From assembly GCA_019348265.1 (NCBI GenBank), contig JAHWJV010000133.1, forward strand, positions 1-8,439: a stretch of DNA of 8,439 bases. Reading direction: 5' to 3'. How positions within the stretch are numbered: position 1 is the first letter of the stretch; the number at the start of each line of letters is the position of its first letter. Below, piece by piece: positions 6,588-8,439 of this stretch. This DNA comes from Gemmatimonadota bacterium. Its GTDB lineage: Bacteria > Gemmatimonadota > Gemmatimonadetes > Longimicrobiales > Longimicrobiaceae. The translations under genes and the position numbers were made by a program. The notes below the pieces were generated by a model. The model saw only the letters and a program-made list of their open reading frames with translations. It ran no database searches and was not told the origin of the DNA.

Positions 6588-7652
6588 CTACGTCGGCTTC
6601 CGCGCCGAGATCAGGGCGTAATCCAGAAGCGTCGCGGGGCTCGTGTCGGTCGGCACGAGCCCCGCTGCTTCCAGCCAACCGCGGTACTCGCCGCGGCTGT
6701 ACGCGCGCCCCTTGGTGACCCAGAAGAGCTGCGCGGAGTAGTCGGTCACCGCGAGCGGCCCATCCAGCGAGTCGTCCAGGAAGGCGTCGTGGACCCAGAG
6801 CTCGCCGCCCGGGTTCAGGGCCGCCGCGAAGCGTCTCGCGAGCAGCTCACAGATCTCGGTCGGCCAGTCGTGGAACAGGCTTGCGGCGAGCAGCAGATTC
6901 GCGCGGGGCAGCTCGTCCTCCAGCATGTTGCCGGGAAGGAGAGTCACGCGATCCTGCAGGTCCGCCGCGCCCGGGCGGCCGCTCCCCGCCATCTCGCGCA
7001 GGAACTCGCCCGCGACCTTCAGCACCTCCGGCCGATCGAGAACGGTCGCCGTCGAACTCGGGTTCGCGAGCAGCCATTCGTAGGCGAACAGGCCGGTGCC
7101 TCCCGCGACGTCCAGCATATGCCCCTCCATCCGCGGGAGGGCGGCCGCGGCGATCGCCGACAGGTGCCGAGCGCGACCTGCCAGCGCCAGCGTCAGCTTC
7201 CGCGCGTCGCTCGGATCATCCATGGGAGAGGGCGCCTCACCGTCCTTCACGTAGGCCACCCCGTCGGGCGAATGGAGCGGTCCGTCGTTCCTCAGCCGCT
7301 CCGCCATCTCCAGCACGCCCGGGTCGGTTCCCTCCAGCGCGACGTAGCCGACCATATTCGACGGCGCGGCACGGGTCAGGTGCCGTCCGAGCTCCGTCAG
7401 CGACAGCTCGCCGGACGCGGCACGGTTCAACATTCCCATGGCGCATAGCGCGGGGAAGAGCACCATCGCCGGCCGATCGGCGAGCCCGATCCGCCGCTGG
7501 AGATCCCCGTGGAGGAGCGGACCCGCCGAGAGCTCCTCGAACACGTTCAGCTGGCGTACCGCCGCGATGAGCATCCGTGACGAGTACATCGCGCGCAGAT
7601 GCCGCGTGATCGGCGCCAGGTCCACGCGATCACTCCGAATCATTCCGTTCAT
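6588..7652 (-). CDS. SAM-dependent O-methyltransferase (PF00891 type, with N-terminal dimerisation/winged-helix domain)
   Basis: This 354-residue protein is probably cytoplasmic; no signal peptide is seen. Residues about 15-100 form the dimerisation/winged-helix region (SSRMLIAAVRQLNVFEEL, then FPALCAMGMLNR). The C-terminal two thirds is a Rossmann methyltransferase. Motif I is DVAGGTG at 181-187, the acidic ATVLDRPEVL follows the second strand, and LPGNMLEDELP is the next motif. FHDW has His261 at the position of the catalytic base in plant-type and CrtF-like O-methyltransferases. LNPGGELWVHDAFLDDSLDG and EYRGWLEAAGL complete the fold. The start ATG at 7652 overlaps the sulfatase stop (TGATG), suggesting translational coupling; TTG at 7655 or ATG at 7643 are alternatives. 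A weak GGTGAG lies about 15 nt upstream. The family methylates hydroxyls of small aromatic, polyketide or isoprenoid molecules. The substrate is unknown, and its pairing with a sulfatase is unexpected. Confidence 0.92.
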   Translation of the reverse strand: MNGMIRSDRVDLAPITRHLRAMYSSRMLIAAVRQLNVFEELSAGPLLHGDLQRRIGLADRPAMVLFPALCAMGMLNRAASGELSLTELGRHLTRAAPSNMVGYVALEGTDPGVLEMAERLRNDGPLHSPDGVAYVKDGEAPSPMDDPSDARKLTLALAGRARHLSAIAAAALPRMEGHMLDVAGGTGLFAYEWLLANPSSTATVLDRPEVLKVAGEFLREMAGSGRPGAADLQDRVTLLPGNMLEDELPRANLLLAASLFHDWPTEICELLARRFAAALNPGGELWVHDAFLDDSLDGPLAVTDYSAQLFWVTKGRAYSRGEYRGWLEAAGLVPTDTSPATLLDYALISARKPT

Positions 7653-8439
7653 CAATGGTCGTGAGAGCTCACCGGCGGGTCGTTCGTGCCCCGTGCGGCT
7701 GCGGGGCGAGGCGCTCCGGCGCTGCCCGCGCGACCTCGCGGGGAGCGTCCGCTAGCAGGAAGGGGTTCACGTCCGGCTCCGGAACGCTGCTCGTACGCGG
7801 GGTTTCGCGTCGTGGGTACCGGCGCGCCGACCGATGCGCGCCACCGCGCGAGCGCCTCGCGCAGCTCCCGCGCCTTCGCAGGATGCGTCGCCGCTAAATC
7901 GCGTTTCTCCGACGGGTGTTCCCGCAGGTTGTACAGCTCCAGACGGCCATCCTCGAAGCTCTCGATCAGCTTCCAATCGCCCTGCCGCATCGCGCTCGAG
8001 GGAGTCGCGCGCCAGGGGCCGGTCTGCCCCGCATAGGCCTCCAGGTAAACCGGAAAGTGCCAGAACAGCGCCTGACGCGTCAGGCTCGGGGCACCCCTGA
8101 GCAGCGGAACCAGGCTCACGCCGTCGATCGTCAAACTGAGGGGGAGCGGCGCCCCGGCCAACTCGAGCAGCGTGGGGAACAGGTCCATGGTGATGTTCGG
8201 TGTATCGTTGCGACTCCCGGGTCGCGCCACCCCGGACCAGCGCACCGCCAGCGGGACCCTTACTCCGCCCTCGTACAGCATTCCCTTCGAGCCGCGGAGC
8301 GGCTCGTTGGAGGTGGAATTGCCGTGGCCCCCGTTGTCGGAGGTGAAGACGACCACGGTGTTCTCGTCGAGGCCGAGCGCGGTCAGACGGTCCAGCACTT
8401 GTCCGATCCCCTGGTCCATCGACTCGATCATCGCCGCGT
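7652..8439 (-). CDS. Sulfatase, C-terminal part (5' end off the right edge; probable frameshift near the C-terminus)
   Basis: The frame is open from the right edge; the first visible residues are AAMIESMDQGIGQVLDRL, typical of the middle of a sulfatase, so roughly the N-terminal 200 residues are missing. These would carry the Cys/Ser-x-Pro-x-Arg formylglycine site and most likely a signal peptide. Visible hallmarks are the metal-binding TSDNGG (8334-8344 region), the conserved Lys in LRGSKGMLYEGGVRVPLAVRW, NITMDLFPTLLELAGAPLP, DGVSLVPLL, RQALFWHFPVY, and MRQGDWKLIE...LELYNLREHPSEKRDLA. The family cleaves sulfate esters, commonly from polysaccharides, outside the cytoplasm. After NPAY (7795-7793) the sequence becomes low-complexity and loses codon bias, while another frame gains it, suggesting a frameshift. 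In the frame as read, the stop TGA at 7654-7652 overlaps the methyltransferase start; both genes probably form one operon with this one first. Confidence 0.93.
   Translation of the reverse strand, partial: AAMIESMDQGIGQVLDRLTALGLDENTVVVFTSDNGGHGNSTSNEPLRGSKGMLYEGGVRVPLAVRWSGVARPGSRNDTPNITMDLFPTLLELAGAPLPLSLTIDGVSLVPLLRGAPSLTRQALFWHFPVYLEAYAGQTGPWRATPSSAMRQGDWKLIESFEDGRLELYNLREHPSEKRDLAATHPAKARELREALARWRASVGAPVPTTRNPAYEQRSGAGREPLPASGRSPRGRAGSAGAPRPAAARGTNDPPVSSHDH
7669..7791 (-). other. Probable true C-terminal frame of the sulfatase (+1 relative to the open frame)
   Basis: Reading minus-strand codons from 7791 gives 40 codons, beginning SSVPEPDVNPFLLADAPREV and ending ARTTRR, with stop TGA at 7671-7669. 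By hand count 34 of 40 codons end in G or C, against about 25 of 40 for the sulfatase frame over the same stretch; just upstream the sulfatase frame scores about 19 of 22. The switch sits near 7790-7796. It may be a base-call or assembly error or a real late mutation. If this frame is used, 16 nt would separate its stop from the methyltransferase ATG and the TGATG overlap would not be used. Confidence 0.5.

Noticed and set aside
6789..7570. Plus-strand open frames of 219 and 229 codons
   Set aside because: Antisense shadows of the methyltransferase, rich in Arg and Pro, with no family similarity.
7653..7655. TTG start for the methyltransferase one codon upstream of the ATG
   Set aside because: The adjacent ATG at 7652 is a better start and gives the TGATG overlap with the sulfatase.

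Overview
The window is GC-rich DNA (roughly two thirds G+C by eye, with G or C at most third codon positions) and almost fully coding. It holds six protein genes: two run off the window edges and four are complete. No rRNA, tRNA, CRISPR array, transposase or integrase was seen. The mix points to a Gemmatimonadota-type soil or sediment bacterium, or a related lineage. The pointers are a ThuA/PVC-type dehydrogenase/HEAT fusion, a short lipoprotein made only of a SusC-type TonB plug domain, a quinoprotein dehydrogenase with an inserted cytochrome c, and a DUF1080 lipoprotein. This taxonomic call is inference from gene content.

Layout, left to right. (1) 1-2468, minus strand: secreted ThuA-like domain fused to a PVC-type membrane-bound dehydrogenase propeller and a HEAT-like region; the C-terminus lies off the left edge. 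(2) 2469-2893: divergent intergenic region with a perfect inverted repeat and a TATAAT-containing promoter that also resembles a sigma-54 site. (3) 2894-3376, plus strand: lipoprotein consisting of a TonB-receptor plug without a barrel. (4) 3402-5567, minus strand, convergent with it: PQQ-dependent sugar/alcohol dehydrogenase lipoprotein with a c-type cytochrome insert. (5) 5568-5771: divergent promoter region. (6) 5772-6575, plus strand: DUF1080 (3-keto-disaccharide hydrolase-like) lipoprotein. (7) 6588-7652, minus strand: SAM-dependent O-methyltransferase. (8) 7652-8439, minus strand: C-terminal part of a sulfatase, overlapping the methyltransferase start in TGATG and probably carrying a frameshift near its end.

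How the genes may work together: five of the six products are exported or belong to families that usually are. Four are families tied to carbohydrate attack outside the cytoplasm: ThuA/dehydrogenase, PQQ dehydrogenase, DUF1080 and sulfatase. A reasonable reading is a periplasmic/cell-surface oxidative sugar module. In it, glycans are desulfated, sugars are oxidised by heme-linked quinoprotein enzymes, keto-sugars are processed by the ThuA and DUF1080 domains, and the plug lipoprotein plays an unknown envelope role. The genes are not one operon (strands alternate), so this functional link is a hypothesis. The cytoplasmic O-methyltransferase does not fit it obviously.
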